DNA of 64,000 nt from Taenia hydatigena (lineage: Eukaryota; Platyhelminthes; Cestoda; Cyclophyllidea; Taeniidae): positions 11,754,524 to 11,818,523 of the forward strand of contig JADWOT020000003.1 of assembly GCA_036345935.2 (NCBI GenBank), given 5' to 3'. Below the pieces are notes generated by a model. That model searched no databases. It saw nothing but the letters and a program-made list of their open reading frames with translations, and was not told where the DNA came from. How positions within the stretch are numbered: position 1 is the first letter of the stretch; each line of letters starts with the position of its first letter. Of the stretch, positions 1-12,003 are shown one piece after another. A program made the position numbers and the translations under genes.

Positions 1-2976
1 GTCGATGAGAGAAGACAAGCAACTAATTTGGGGTATTTCTGCAAATCTGTTCGTTATTGAACCGCAATCGTTCCCGTCATTAGTGAATAAGTGAAGCGCT
101 CATTTGCACTGCATAAAGCGCGAATCAAAGGAAGACAACATCATGAAATCTCAGGAAGTATCGATCCAATAAAATAATTTTACCAGGAAAGGACAAGAAT
201 TTTTCGATAATACCGAAATCTATCTAGTCGACTTGCTGAATCTATTTCCTCAAAAAGTTGCTTAAATGGTCTGAAAGGCACAAAATCATAGAATAGGTAA
301 AGTAAACAATAGACCTTAGCAGGTTGTTTTCGAAAACCCTAAGACCACTATGATCCGTTTTCTTCAATTGTTGGATGCGAAATATGAATGTCTCGGAATA
401 GTTGAATTCGAGTGTTAGGACCCGAAAGTGATGCTAGGATGACTTCCATTTGTCAACTAGGCACTCAAAAAGTACTCCAGCTTCTTAGCTCTGTCTGTCT
501 CAGGTGTGTTAGATCTGGTCCCAGTCCTAAGTGAAATCCCTAGATCTAATTCGGCTTTGATCTTTCACGATATTCCATTTCAATTCAGATTCAGCCCGCT
601 TTATTGCCTTGAATCGATTTGCTCCGCAAAAGTTAGAAAGCATACACTAATTAATCAAGCATTGCATTGAATGAAGGGATGAATGCGTATCCGCACGATA
701 AATGAATCCGACCGCAATTCTCAGAAAGACATCCCTCCACTACTAGTAAAGCACTGTACATGAATGCATGTGCCCAGCAATTTGACCTCACCACTATGGT
801 TGGCAGTCGCAACTGTAAATGGATGACCTTGATTACGCATTACTATCCTCTATGTTTATCTCAGCGATGAAAGAGCCTAAATTTGGTGCTTTTAGTGAGT
901 CCTTGCAGAATTAGTACTACGTAATTTCAGCGATGTTGGGTAAGAACGTTTAAATGTTCTTCTTGGCAAATTTATCTCAGACAGGTGTACGTAACCTTAT
1001 GACTGCGGCTGGCGATTGAGGTTTGTATAGCCAAAAGGATTGTAACTAGACGTTTGATTTGCCTTTTTTTGTTTAGAAGCAAGAGCTACTTGCGGGAAGT
1101 GAACTACGATGGATTTCTTGGAAGTAGCTATGCCTTGAAGCATTTGCCCACCATTAGCACCATTGCAAACAGTCTAGGCATGCATGCCACTGTTCTATGA
1201 TGATTAGACCTGCTTAGCGTTTCAGAATAATCTCAAACTCATTTGGGTTTACTAGAGTGTGAATGAAGGCGTTCACAGTCCCCATAACCATGCTTAAACC
1301 TGTGTGCAAGTAACCCAGAGGGCAAATTAGTCTTGCTCACGCACTTGTGATGCCAAAACAATTCACAACAGAACGTGAAATATGCAGCGGAAAGAGCTAC
1401 GACGATGTACAATATCAGACAACAAAAATGCCTCTTGCCGATGAGTAAAGTAAACACCCCGAATTCAGGTATAATCAAGCTGTACACCTCCATAATTGTG
1501 TGATTTGGATAGCATTGTAACAGATATGTATATTTTGGAACATAGGAGGATCCGTATCAAAAAATGCTCAAATATAAGCACTAATATCGACTAAATCACG
1601 AGGGCCTCACAAATACGTGGGACGTGTCAAAGTCAAATGTAAATAACCAAAATAAAAATAAATCGCTTTGGGTAGTACCAAGCTGAATTGGCTGCTTTGA
1701 GGTATCATGCCAAATTTTTATCCGAGTAAGTAGCTTTACGTGTTCACTATGCTTTGACAATGCTAACACTCATCAACAAGTGTAGGGACGATTTCAAAGA
1801 AGTTATACGCTCTTCCCCTTCACTAAGACTACTGGCACAGTTTTTATTTAGATTCAAGCCTTGTCTCTGCCTGGGAAGACTACTTGAGGTATAACAATAT
1901 GCTATGCTCCATTATCTACCACAATAAACATGTTTATTATCAGGAACCTGCAGATGTGAGTGAATTGGGTATGCTTACTACCTCTCATTTCGTCTGCATG
2001 ATAACGCACAACTGAAAGCAGTTCCCTAGAAAATCAGAAAAGTAGGGAAGTTAGAAGTTGATTGCGTCTAACTGGTATTTTCGCTTTACTAGTAAGGACC
2101 CCATACATGCTCATTTCGCCTTGCCTGCGGGTTGAACCATGGCCTCCACACTCTTCCACCAGGAACATACAAAACACCACCTAAACATCTTATAACAGTC
2201 AATTTCGGTGCCACAGATCTTCCATGCAAAGCAGCTGATTAACTTTTGAGACGTCTTTTTTTCCTCCTTGATCTTCTTTGGCCAAGTAGATTTTGATTTT
2301 TCGTCCATGATTCAAGGCACCGCAACCATTACGGGGAAGACGTCGAACTAGGGCAATACGATGGAGGCAGATGAGGAGGTTTGTTCGGATCCGCAGAGTA
2401 TTCTTTGGAACGTTCTCTTTTAGCAGGCGGATTAATATCCCTTTCATGCTTCATTCATTCTGAAATGAAAATAAACTGAACGTCGCATCAGATTATAGCA
2501 GATAGTGGGTCGTAAAAAGCGGAGAATCTAACACTAATCTGCTCCGTTCCAGGTTTGTTTTGTTCGTGAATAAGTTGTACTGATGGCAGAGGAAAGTGAT
2601 AAATGGCACTTGGATAATTATTATTAGTGAGGTGGTGGATGAGGTATGACAATTGTGATAAATTGCTTACTGGCTGATAAGCAATTGTTAAGTGTGAGCG
2701 GCATCTGCTGAAATCCGAATTCAATATGCCGACTTAATGCATAACGACATATCATTTGTACAAGCTGACGGAATTTTCCCCTTCAAATCGTCCCTACGCT
2801 AATCTCTATCTGCAGCAGTCTAAAAATGTAGTTTTAAATTCGCGTGGCAAAGTGCCGGATGTTTTCCCATATCACTTATCTCAGAAACTATCAACAGAAG
2901 GGCCATGTCTACCACCGCTTAGCTACTTAAGAGGTAGCTCGCAAAACCTACTAAGGCAAACGTATGGATAATTAGC
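1..2976 (+). repeat. Left arm of giant inverted repeat
   Basis: Every segment I compared is the exact reverse complement of 5128-8103: base n pairs with base 8104-n. Spot checks around 1-60, 481-540, 961-1020, 1501-1560, 1681-1710, 2041-2100 and 2941-2976 showed no mismatch. Identity stops at 2976/5128, with C at 2977 against A at 5127. The outer end coincides with the first base of the window, so the arm may continue beyond it. No recognisable gene lies inside; the longest open frames are under 90 codons and resemble no family I know. Confidence 0.97.
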
Positions 2977-5127
2977 CATTTTTAATGTATTTTGAATCTG
3001 GCCAAGGATTAGCATTCCAAGAGACTTTGGGGAAGGACGCGGTGTCCCTGCGTCACTATTGTAGAATGTTCTATTATGGCTGAGGCACAAAAGCTAATGA
3101 ATTACGTTTGCAGTTTCAAGCTAATAGAACTATTGCCCATTTTCAACGGGCATGACACCTCCATGGAACATGCGTCACGCCAGCTGCAACACGTGCTACT
3201 GATCTATTCTACACCTACTGACGGAAAAACTCAATTATAATGACGCAAGACATGCTACCCGTTGTAATACTTTAGGCCAATATTTGCTTACAATTTTAAT
3301 TTTATCCCCAGCGCCAACTACTATCCAAGATGGTGAAGTTTATATTTGGATCTATCAAGAGTGATCTACGTACCTACGGCAATTACACCAGCTTCATTTT
3401 AATGTTTAATTGCATATACCTCATTTTCTTGAGTCATATTTACAACACTTGCGTAAACAGAGTAATAAACTAATGAATAAAATAGATAAGCGGATGGCAG
3501 AAATTAACAATTCAAGGCGTTAGTGACTCAAAGAAACTTTCTCAAGCCAGCTCATACACTGTGCACAGGAACCAGAGTTTGGTATTGCCTCATTTTTATT
3601 GCATACCTTCTCCATTTCTCTCCTTTTTTCCATTTATGCTCCTTCCCTTTATCCTTTCACCTCCTTTTCCAACTTCTTACACAATTACTCTTCTTTGGTC
3701 AGTGGGGTGGTCGAGTGTCCCTACTATTAGCCCTCACAAGAAACAAGCAGCTGCAATTGCCCAGAATCAGGAACAGCCACCAACAGCTCGTATTTTTTGG
3801 TTTTGCCACCTAGACATCGGCCATCTTAAGGCCCCTTAAAATTCATGTTGCAAAAAACGAAATCAATGGCAGTTATACTGGACCACGAATTTTCGTTTAG
3901 TATCACCTTTATATTGGTGAGGTACTGTAATATGCAAAGCTAAACCGAGCTATTGTATGTTAAGCATGGCTAGGCTAGACTAGACTTGGCCATAGTCAAA
4001 CAAACCTGAGCGCTAGACATCTGACTCAGTTTGACCCATGATGCTTGTCGCAATAAGTGGTGAAAGCCTTCTAAAATATTGAAGCTAGGATTTTTCCCCA
4101 ATTGCCACTTCGTCTTAGCTGCTTCTGGCATCATATCAGTTGACACGGTAAAATGTTAACTGGCAATCGAGTATCGTTTAAGATGTGTAATCAAGCATCA
4201 CGTTTGAAATGTAGTTGTCAGTAAATAGTGGCTTGTTCTCATTTTATTATGTTGCATCTTGTGTGAGAAATAACTACTTTATCCTGCATTTAAGTCTGCA
4301 ACACAATGGTGAACAAAGGGCATTGCTGACAGCAAAATCAAACGAACATTCTGACGATTCTGTGCATGCAAAATATTTAGTGTAAGAAGTGATTTTTAAA
4401 AAGCGTCTCCTTGTTCGACAATCTTCTCACATCTCTTCACGGGCACCACAACCCTTTTGCCACTTGGTCTTCGCCACAAAATCCAACATATATGCCAGTT
4501 CGTTATCTTTGGCACTGCTAAAGAGGGATGCAGCTTCGAACCTTTCCATCCTAGCGATTTACCACCTGCCGACTTTTTGACCAACGTGTTCATCAAAGTT
4601 AGACTTTTAGACGCCTTAGTCTTCGCCAAGCCTAAGGATGCTGATTAAATGCAAAGTGCATGATTTTGCACTTCTCCAAGCATCCAGCACGTTACGCATT
4701 GGTTTAAACCCCTGAAAAATTGTGCAAACTCATGCAAATCATTAAGAATAAAAAACAGCTGCATTATCCATTAATTGCCTTAAGAGAGACTCAAACACAA
4801 TTGGCGACGACTGGCTAACACAGTTCACAAATTTGTGTTTAAAACAAGAATTTTATCGCTTAAAAGGTGACAGTCGTTCACATCTGCGCGCAATCTGAAA
4901 GTCATTCCTGTTACTAACTTTGAACGCAATACTTCCGTCCATAACATGAAGGCATTGATTGTGAGGAGACGCAGACAACCAGCCCGCCATCACAAGGAAA
5001 GCAAGCTCACCAAACACCATAATGGTGGACAAGGAATGTTTAGAGGTGGTAAAGCAGAGTGAAGGTTCACTTATTTGTGCACCTTAATAGTAGAAGTAGT
5101 TTATCTCCATCAGTATCTCCGGCAATA
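2977..5127. other. Spacer (loop) of the inverted repeat
   Basis: This unique sequence of 2,151 bp lies between the two arms. It holds a pyrimidine-rich stretch around 3585-3690 and short open frames without family resemblance. I see no gene, and no transposase or reverse transcriptase motif. Confidence 0.8.
3585..3690 (+). other. Pyrimidine-rich tract
   Basis: About 100 bases are strongly enriched in C and T on the plus strand, including runs such as ctccttttttcc and cacctccttttcc. The tract sits inside the spacer of the inverted repeat. It is low-complexity sequence with no assigned function. Confidence 0.5.
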
Positions 5128-8103
5128 GCTAATTATCCATACGTTTGCCTTAGTAGGTTTTGCGAGCTACCTCTTAAGTAGCTAAGCGGTGGTAGACATG
5201 GCCCTTCTGTTGATAGTTTCTGAGATAAGTGATATGGGAAAACATCCGGCACTTTGCCACGCGAATTTAAAACTACATTTTTAGACTGCTGCAGATAGAG
5301 ATTAGCGTAGGGACGATTTGAAGGGGAAAATTCCGTCAGCTTGTACAAATGATATGTCGTTATGCATTAAGTCGGCATATTGAATTCGGATTTCAGCAGA
5401 TGCCGCTCACACTTAACAATTGCTTATCAGCCAGTAAGCAATTTATCACAATTGTCATACCTCATCCACCACCTCACTAATAATAATTATCCAAGTGCCA
5501 TTTATCACTTTCCTCTGCCATCAGTACAACTTATTCACGAACAAAACAAACCTGGAACGGAGCAGATTAGTGTTAGATTCTCCGCTTTTTACGACCCACT
5601 ATCTGCTATAATCTGATGCGACGTTCAGTTTATTTTCATTTCAGAATGAATGAAGCATGAAAGGGATATTAATCCGCCTGCTAAAAGAGAACGTTCCAAA
5701 GAATACTCTGCGGATCCGAACAAACCTCCTCATCTGCCTCCATCGTATTGCCCTAGTTCGACGTCTTCCCCGTAATGGTTGCGGTGCCTTGAATCATGGA
5801 CGAAAAATCAAAATCTACTTGGCCAAAGAAGATCAAGGAGGAAAAAAAGACGTCTCAAAAGTTAATCAGCTGCTTTGCATGGAAGATCTGTGGCACCGAA
5901 ATTGACTGTTATAAGATGTTTAGGTGGTGTTTTGTATGTTCCTGGTGGAAGAGTGTGGAGGCCATGGTTCAACCCGCAGGCAAGGCGAAATGAGCATGTA
6001 TGGGGTCCTTACTAGTAAAGCGAAAATACCAGTTAGACGCAATCAACTTCTAACTTCCCTACTTTTCTGATTTTCTAGGGAACTGCTTTCAGTTGTGCGT
6101 TATCATGCAGACGAAATGAGAGGTAGTAAGCATACCCAATTCACTCACATCTGCAGGTTCCTGATAATAAACATGTTTATTGTGGTAGATAATGGAGCAT
6201 AGCATATTGTTATACCTCAAGTAGTCTTCCCAGGCAGAGACAAGGCTTGAATCTAAATAAAAACTGTGCCAGTAGTCTTAGTGAAGGGGAAGAGCGTATA
6301 ACTTCTTTGAAATCGTCCCTACACTTGTTGATGAGTGTTAGCATTGTCAAAGCATAGTGAACACGTAAAGCTACTTACTCGGATAAAAATTTGGCATGAT
6401 ACCTCAAAGCAGCCAATTCAGCTTGGTACTACCCAAAGCGATTTATTTTTATTTTGGTTATTTACATTTGACTTTGACACGTCCCACGTATTTGTGAGGC
6501 CCTCGTGATTTAGTCGATATTAGTGCTTATATTTGAGCATTTTTTGATACGGATCCTCCTATGTTCCAAAATATACATATCTGTTACAATGCTATCCAAA
6601 TCACACAATTATGGAGGTGTACAGCTTGATTATACCTGAATTCGGGGTGTTTACTTTACTCATCGGCAAGAGGCATTTTTGTTGTCTGATATTGTACATC
6701 GTCGTAGCTCTTTCCGCTGCATATTTCACGTTCTGTTGTGAATTGTTTTGGCATCACAAGTGCGTGAGCAAGACTAATTTGCCCTCTGGGTTACTTGCAC
6801 ACAGGTTTAAGCATGGTTATGGGGACTGTGAACGCCTTCATTCACACTCTAGTAAACCCAAATGAGTTTGAGATTATTCTGAAACGCTAAGCAGGTCTAA
6901 TCATCATAGAACAGTGGCATGCATGCCTAGACTGTTTGCAATGGTGCTAATGGTGGGCAAATGCTTCAAGGCATAGCTACTTCCAAGAAATCCATCGTAG
7001 TTCACTTCCCGCAAGTAGCTCTTGCTTCTAAACAAAAAAAGGCAAATCAAACGTCTAGTTACAATCCTTTTGGCTATACAAACCTCAATCGCCAGCCGCA
7101 GTCATAAGGTTACGTACACCTGTCTGAGATAAATTTGCCAAGAAGAACATTTAAACGTTCTTACCCAACATCGCTGAAATTACGTAGTACTAATTCTGCA
7201 AGGACTCACTAAAAGCACCAAATTTAGGCTCTTTCATCGCTGAGATAAACATAGAGGATAGTAATGCGTAATCAAGGTCATCCATTTACAGTTGCGACTG
7301 CCAACCATAGTGGTGAGGTCAAATTGCTGGGCACATGCATTCATGTACAGTGCTTTACTAGTAGTGGAGGGATGTCTTTCTGAGAATTGCGGTCGGATTC
7401 ATTTATCGTGCGGATACGCATTCATCCCTTCATTCAATGCAATGCTTGATTAATTAGTGTATGCTTTCTAACTTTTGCGGAGCAAATCGATTCAAGGCAA
7501 TAAAGCGGGCTGAATCTGAATTGAAATGGAATATCGTGAAAGATCAAAGCCGAATTAGATCTAGGGATTTCACTTAGGACTGGGACCAGATCTAACACAC
7601 CTGAGACAGACAGAGCTAAGAAGCTGGAGTACTTTTTGAGTGCCTAGTTGACAAATGGAAGTCATCCTAGCATCACTTTCGGGTCCTAACACTCGAATTC
7701 AACTATTCCGAGACATTCATATTTCGCATCCAACAATTGAAGAAAACGGATCATAGTGGTCTTAGGGTTTTCGAAAACAACCTGCTAAGGTCTATTGTTT
7801 ACTTTACCTATTCTATGATTTTGTGCCTTTCAGACCATTTAAGCAACTTTTTGAGGAAATAGATTCAGCAAGTCGACTAGATAGATTTCGGTATTATCGA
7901 AAAATTCTTGTCCTTTCCTGGTAAAATTATTTTATTGGATCGATACTTCCTGAGATTTCATGATGTTGTCTTCCTTTGATTCGCGCTTTATGCAGTGCAA
8001 ATGAGCGCTTCACTTATTCACTAATGACGGGAACGATTGCGGTTCAATAACGAACAGATTTGCAGAAATACCCCAAATTAGTTGCTTGTCTTCTCTCATC
8101 GAC
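5128..8103 (-). repeat. Right arm of giant inverted repeat
   Basis: This is the reverse complement of bases 1-2976, identical wherever compared. The inner ends of both arms read attagc/gctaat. Unique sequence begins at 8104. Lack of divergence over nearly 3 kb of apparently non-coding DNA means either a very recent inverted duplication, active gene conversion, or an assembly fold-back at a contig end. Confidence 0.97.
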
Positions 8104-11100
8104 AATTGTCTGATCTTAACTGGAATTTACGGAACATTCGCGTCAGGTATTGCTAATATCTGTTGTCCATTTTACAGTTGTCTTCGTATACGCTATATAA
8201 GTGGTAAATTTTAACAGCTCTAGGGTGCATTCCGACCTTACCTGCCAAGACCAAAATGAGAAGCGTAAATCAGCCTCTCATGGATTTGGCTTTGCTTCAT
8301 TTGCTTAACTGTTGCTTAAGTCCGTGATGCCAGTGATGATAACTCTAGCGTTTGACATTTCCCCAGTATAGGAAGATTTCTAGTCGGCTTACCCTAATCA
8401 ACATAATTTTTAGCATCGTCTTCTTAAAGGTACGTGACTCAACCAGAGGGTATGCATATGTGATTTTGAAATTGTCTTATTCACAGCGAAACATATAAAG
8501 TGGGATGTAGCGCATTTCATGATGATAAATGCTTTGCTTTGAGTTAGCAAAAAGTGTCTATAACACATGCCAAACAGACATGTATTTATTTAAAGCGTTT
8601 ACGGTTGCAGCCATTGTCATTGCAAAGTGCAAAGTGCGGTTGATGGCATTACGTTTGTTTGACTCTGATACTAAGCAGCTTGCAACGCTGCCTCTGTCAC
8701 AATTTTTAATGAAATCTGAGAGATTCACACATCCTTCACTTGCCTTTTGGCATGGTAAATAAGCAACAACTTAATGTCATAAATGTCAACGCAGTCAAAA
8801 ATTCAGCTGTCTTCTTTTTTTGAATTTTGCCCCTGTGCACCCCGTGGTCATTCATCTACTTAAAAAAACCGCTTTTGGGTCAGAAAAGGGCATCCAACTA
8901 TAATTTCTACTAAGCCATGGTAATGCTCAAGCTCAAAGTTAGCAGATTTTTCATGTACTATTGACAAACTGTGAAAGATTTTAGTCAACATGACGCAAGA
9001 TACTTCCTCTGCTACTCTCCGTAATGTTTCAAATCAAATCAGTCTGTTCTTAGTGTGCCCTCCTCTGCTTGGGCCCACCGCTGCCATCAATCTCCCTTTT
9101 CACGCTTCATCTTTAATCCTTATCCGATCCAGTTTCGCCAATATGGAAAAGGTGGAAATCATGCAAATTAAGGATAGCATATGACACCTCTTTATTTGAT
9201 TTTTAACTTAGTTCCTTTTTACCTTGTTATTCCTTCCTTCATTTGTGTGTTTCATCGAAACCGTTGATTCAGATGGCAAAGCATTTGAAACAACGACAAG
9301 CCTTTTGGATCATTGTCACAGTAGTTGGAGGGGTGGAGGGATTGACAAATGTATGGGGAAAGGTGATGATAAAAGAAAAATATAAAGTACCCAAGAAAGT
9401 AGTATCACGTCATTAAAATGGTCTAACTTAACTCTAACACACTGTGCGCAGGTATCAGAGCCCTATATTTGTTTATTCCTTACAACTATTTCGCTGGATA
9501 CCTGAATGGCTGTCTGCCTTCTGCCTATATGTCTGGCTGAGTATATCAAGAATAGGACGATGAAAGTAAGAAAATACTGCGGAAAGGACGGCAATGCTGA
9601 GGAACGTGGTAAAAATTGAAACGCTGCACACTAATAATGTCCAGAATATTGCGATTGAATTTGCTCACCCCTGATAAGTGTGGTCATCGACCGGTAGTAA
9701 ATTTATCTTATTTCATAACCTATTCCGCCGCTAGGACTCCCTGCTAAACGATCTCAGAGCCATAGAAGGTTCAAGGTATCAGCAAACTCCCATCTCGATC
9801 TACGCTTATGCTTTCGGGTCTCGTCACCCCGCTGTCTGTCATCTCAAATACGCACTGCCGTTCGTACATGTTTAGGACTAAGACATCACTTTGTCTTGCA
9901 ACGATATCTTTCCCCGTCTCGTTCATGGATGGGAATAAAACATATGGAACATTACTAGAAACCAGCGCAACACGGCTCGCATGTCATTTCGCCATTAGGC
10001 GCGCAGTCATTTATTCGTCTAAGACTACAGAGTTGGCTGATGCCATTTGCTTAATGGGGATAATGAAGTGTAGAAATTACCGCTGATTCCGGGATTTCTT
10101 ATGAAAATCCTTATCCTCGCTTTCTTCAGCAGCAATAGGTGCTTCATTTGCGTGGTTGATTGTGCGCTGCCAAAGTCACAAACACCTGCCTACATCGCTG
10201 AAACGAATTTAATACATGGCGTTATAAGTATAAAATGCATAATTCATATCTTGCCCCCGTGTTGTTTGGAAACCAATACCATTTGCAGCATGACTTTCTG
10301 TCAACTAGTCCTCAATACACCTTGATATCTGGGTATGCAACGGATGCTCAGGTGTATTTAGTTTCGAGTTTTATCTTAATGTTCGTTGACGATTCAGACG
10401 TGCACTATTTCTACATATGTAACCTTCGCTTTATTTCTGCCAGTCCAGATCGCGATCGTAACTCAGAGGTAGCACTGATAATAATGGCAGCATTAAATTA
10501 GCGCGTATTTTACAAAATCCGCATTTGTAGAACAGTTAGACGAATTCAGGCTTCTACACGTTCATATTGCATTTTAGGTAAATTAATCAGACTCACATTT
10601 CGTAGTGGGACAATATAAGGCAACTTCACTTTCCTTCGTCGCAGTTGATGCAGTGGTCTGCCTCAACCTCAGACACCACAAGGTCCGTTTGGTTTCTCTT
10701 ATTATGTGTGCTAAATAAATTAGGAGGAAAATCTCATTTTATTTAAAAAATTACATCAAATTTCACTTGTTAAAAAGCAAACATAACTAGTCTCCGTGTC
10801 TATTTGGCAGTACACTTGGCTTCTTATGCTCACAGCATTTTACGCCTTCGACCTTACGCGTGTCATCACTCTGTTCGACTCAAGATCTCGCAACATAGTA
10901 CTTGTCCGCCTACTGCTTCCGTAAGACATTGTAAACGCCCTTTTTAAGAACGTGCCTTTCCATCATAACAACAGTGAGTGAATTTATTTGGGTTTCCGTC
11001 GAATAGTCTTAATTGTTGATGGCATTTAGGAGAGAGGGATTTGCTCATGCAAGTCCTTTACTTGCACTCGTTTCATTCCGGCACACCTCGGTTTCTCCTT

Positions 11101-11871
11101 ATTCATCTTATTTTAAGCCGAGTACTGCTCCTTACGAGCCAGACCCTTAGAGTTTTATTGGAGCAAGTGCGACAGAGGGACTCTTTCAATCTACTTTGGA
11201 CTTCGATAAACCACCGCATCTATCTTCGCATCGAATTCAAAGGTTGCACACAATAATCATATGCGTAATGGTCCTTGTGGGATTGATGTAGAGACCATCA
11301 GGCGCCGAAATGCTTAGTTCGAACTGAGAGTCTACAGATCTTGAGAACAGTTGCCACAACTTTCCTGCTTCGCGTCAATTCGCCATCATAAAGCATGCTT
11401 GAAACAAAACAGTCTTCGTGTTTTGGTACATAACGCGTTTAATGAGATTTAAAATGGCACATCATTCGGGCGCGTAAAATGACCTAATTAACCGTTCTCC
11501 TTGCAGGTGACATTCTAAAAGCAGTAGGAGGCCTGATACTTCCTCTTTGTTGGCGTCTACTATTAATACGTTCTTAACGGCGAAGGCAGAAAAACCGATG
11601 CCTAAAAGGAAATAAAGCACCCGGCTTAATCTACGAATCACATGCTGGATCCCAAGTAAAAGGCATCATTTTATCTGCAGCACTTGTAAAACTGCGTTCA
11701 AGGCTTGGGGAAAATAACAGTCTGTATGCTGATTGCAAGGTAGCCGGACTACAAGGAATTCAGTGCTAGTATTTGTATGCATGAATTTGTGCTTGAGGAG
11801 TACCAAATATTACGATCCAATTGTCATAATAACTAAAGCAAAATGAAGCTGCTTGTAGCTGCAGCATATCA
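8104..11871. other. Intergenic, no gene seen
   Basis: This stretch lies between the inverted repeat and the 3' end of the DUR3-like gene. Open frames here are short, have no convincing splice context and match nothing I recognise. It must contain the 3' untranslated region and polyadenylation site of the DUR3-like gene, but I could not find a clear AATAAA on the minus strand close to the stop. Confidence 0.6.
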
Positions 11872-12003
11872 CTACCTTATCACCATCCTGAGCCTGTGAA
11901 ATTGACGCCTCAAATACTTCCTCTGATGAGAGACTAGCAGAACCATAGGAAAGGCGACACAGAAGACGGTGGATAGATATGTCCAGATCTCAATAATTCT
12001 CAC
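11872..12003 (-). CDS. DUR3-like gene, exon 12 (C terminus)
   Basis: Residues 636-678, followed by TAG. The acceptor is TTTTTAAAG, phase 0. The helix IWTYLSTVFCVAFPMVLL corresponds to the last DUR3 helix (IIWxFVSAIIVTIYPLWE), and a short basic tail follows. A possible donor (AAG|GTAGTG) overlaps the stop, so a further exon cannot be excluded, but the length already matches the family. Confidence 0.75.
   Translation of the reverse strand: MRIIEIWTYLSTVFCVAFPMVLLVSHQRKYLRRQFHRLRMVIR

Noticed and set aside
1239..6865. Pairs of identical short open frames on opposite strands
   Set aside because: They are mirror images produced by the inverted repeat and do not indicate duplicated genes.
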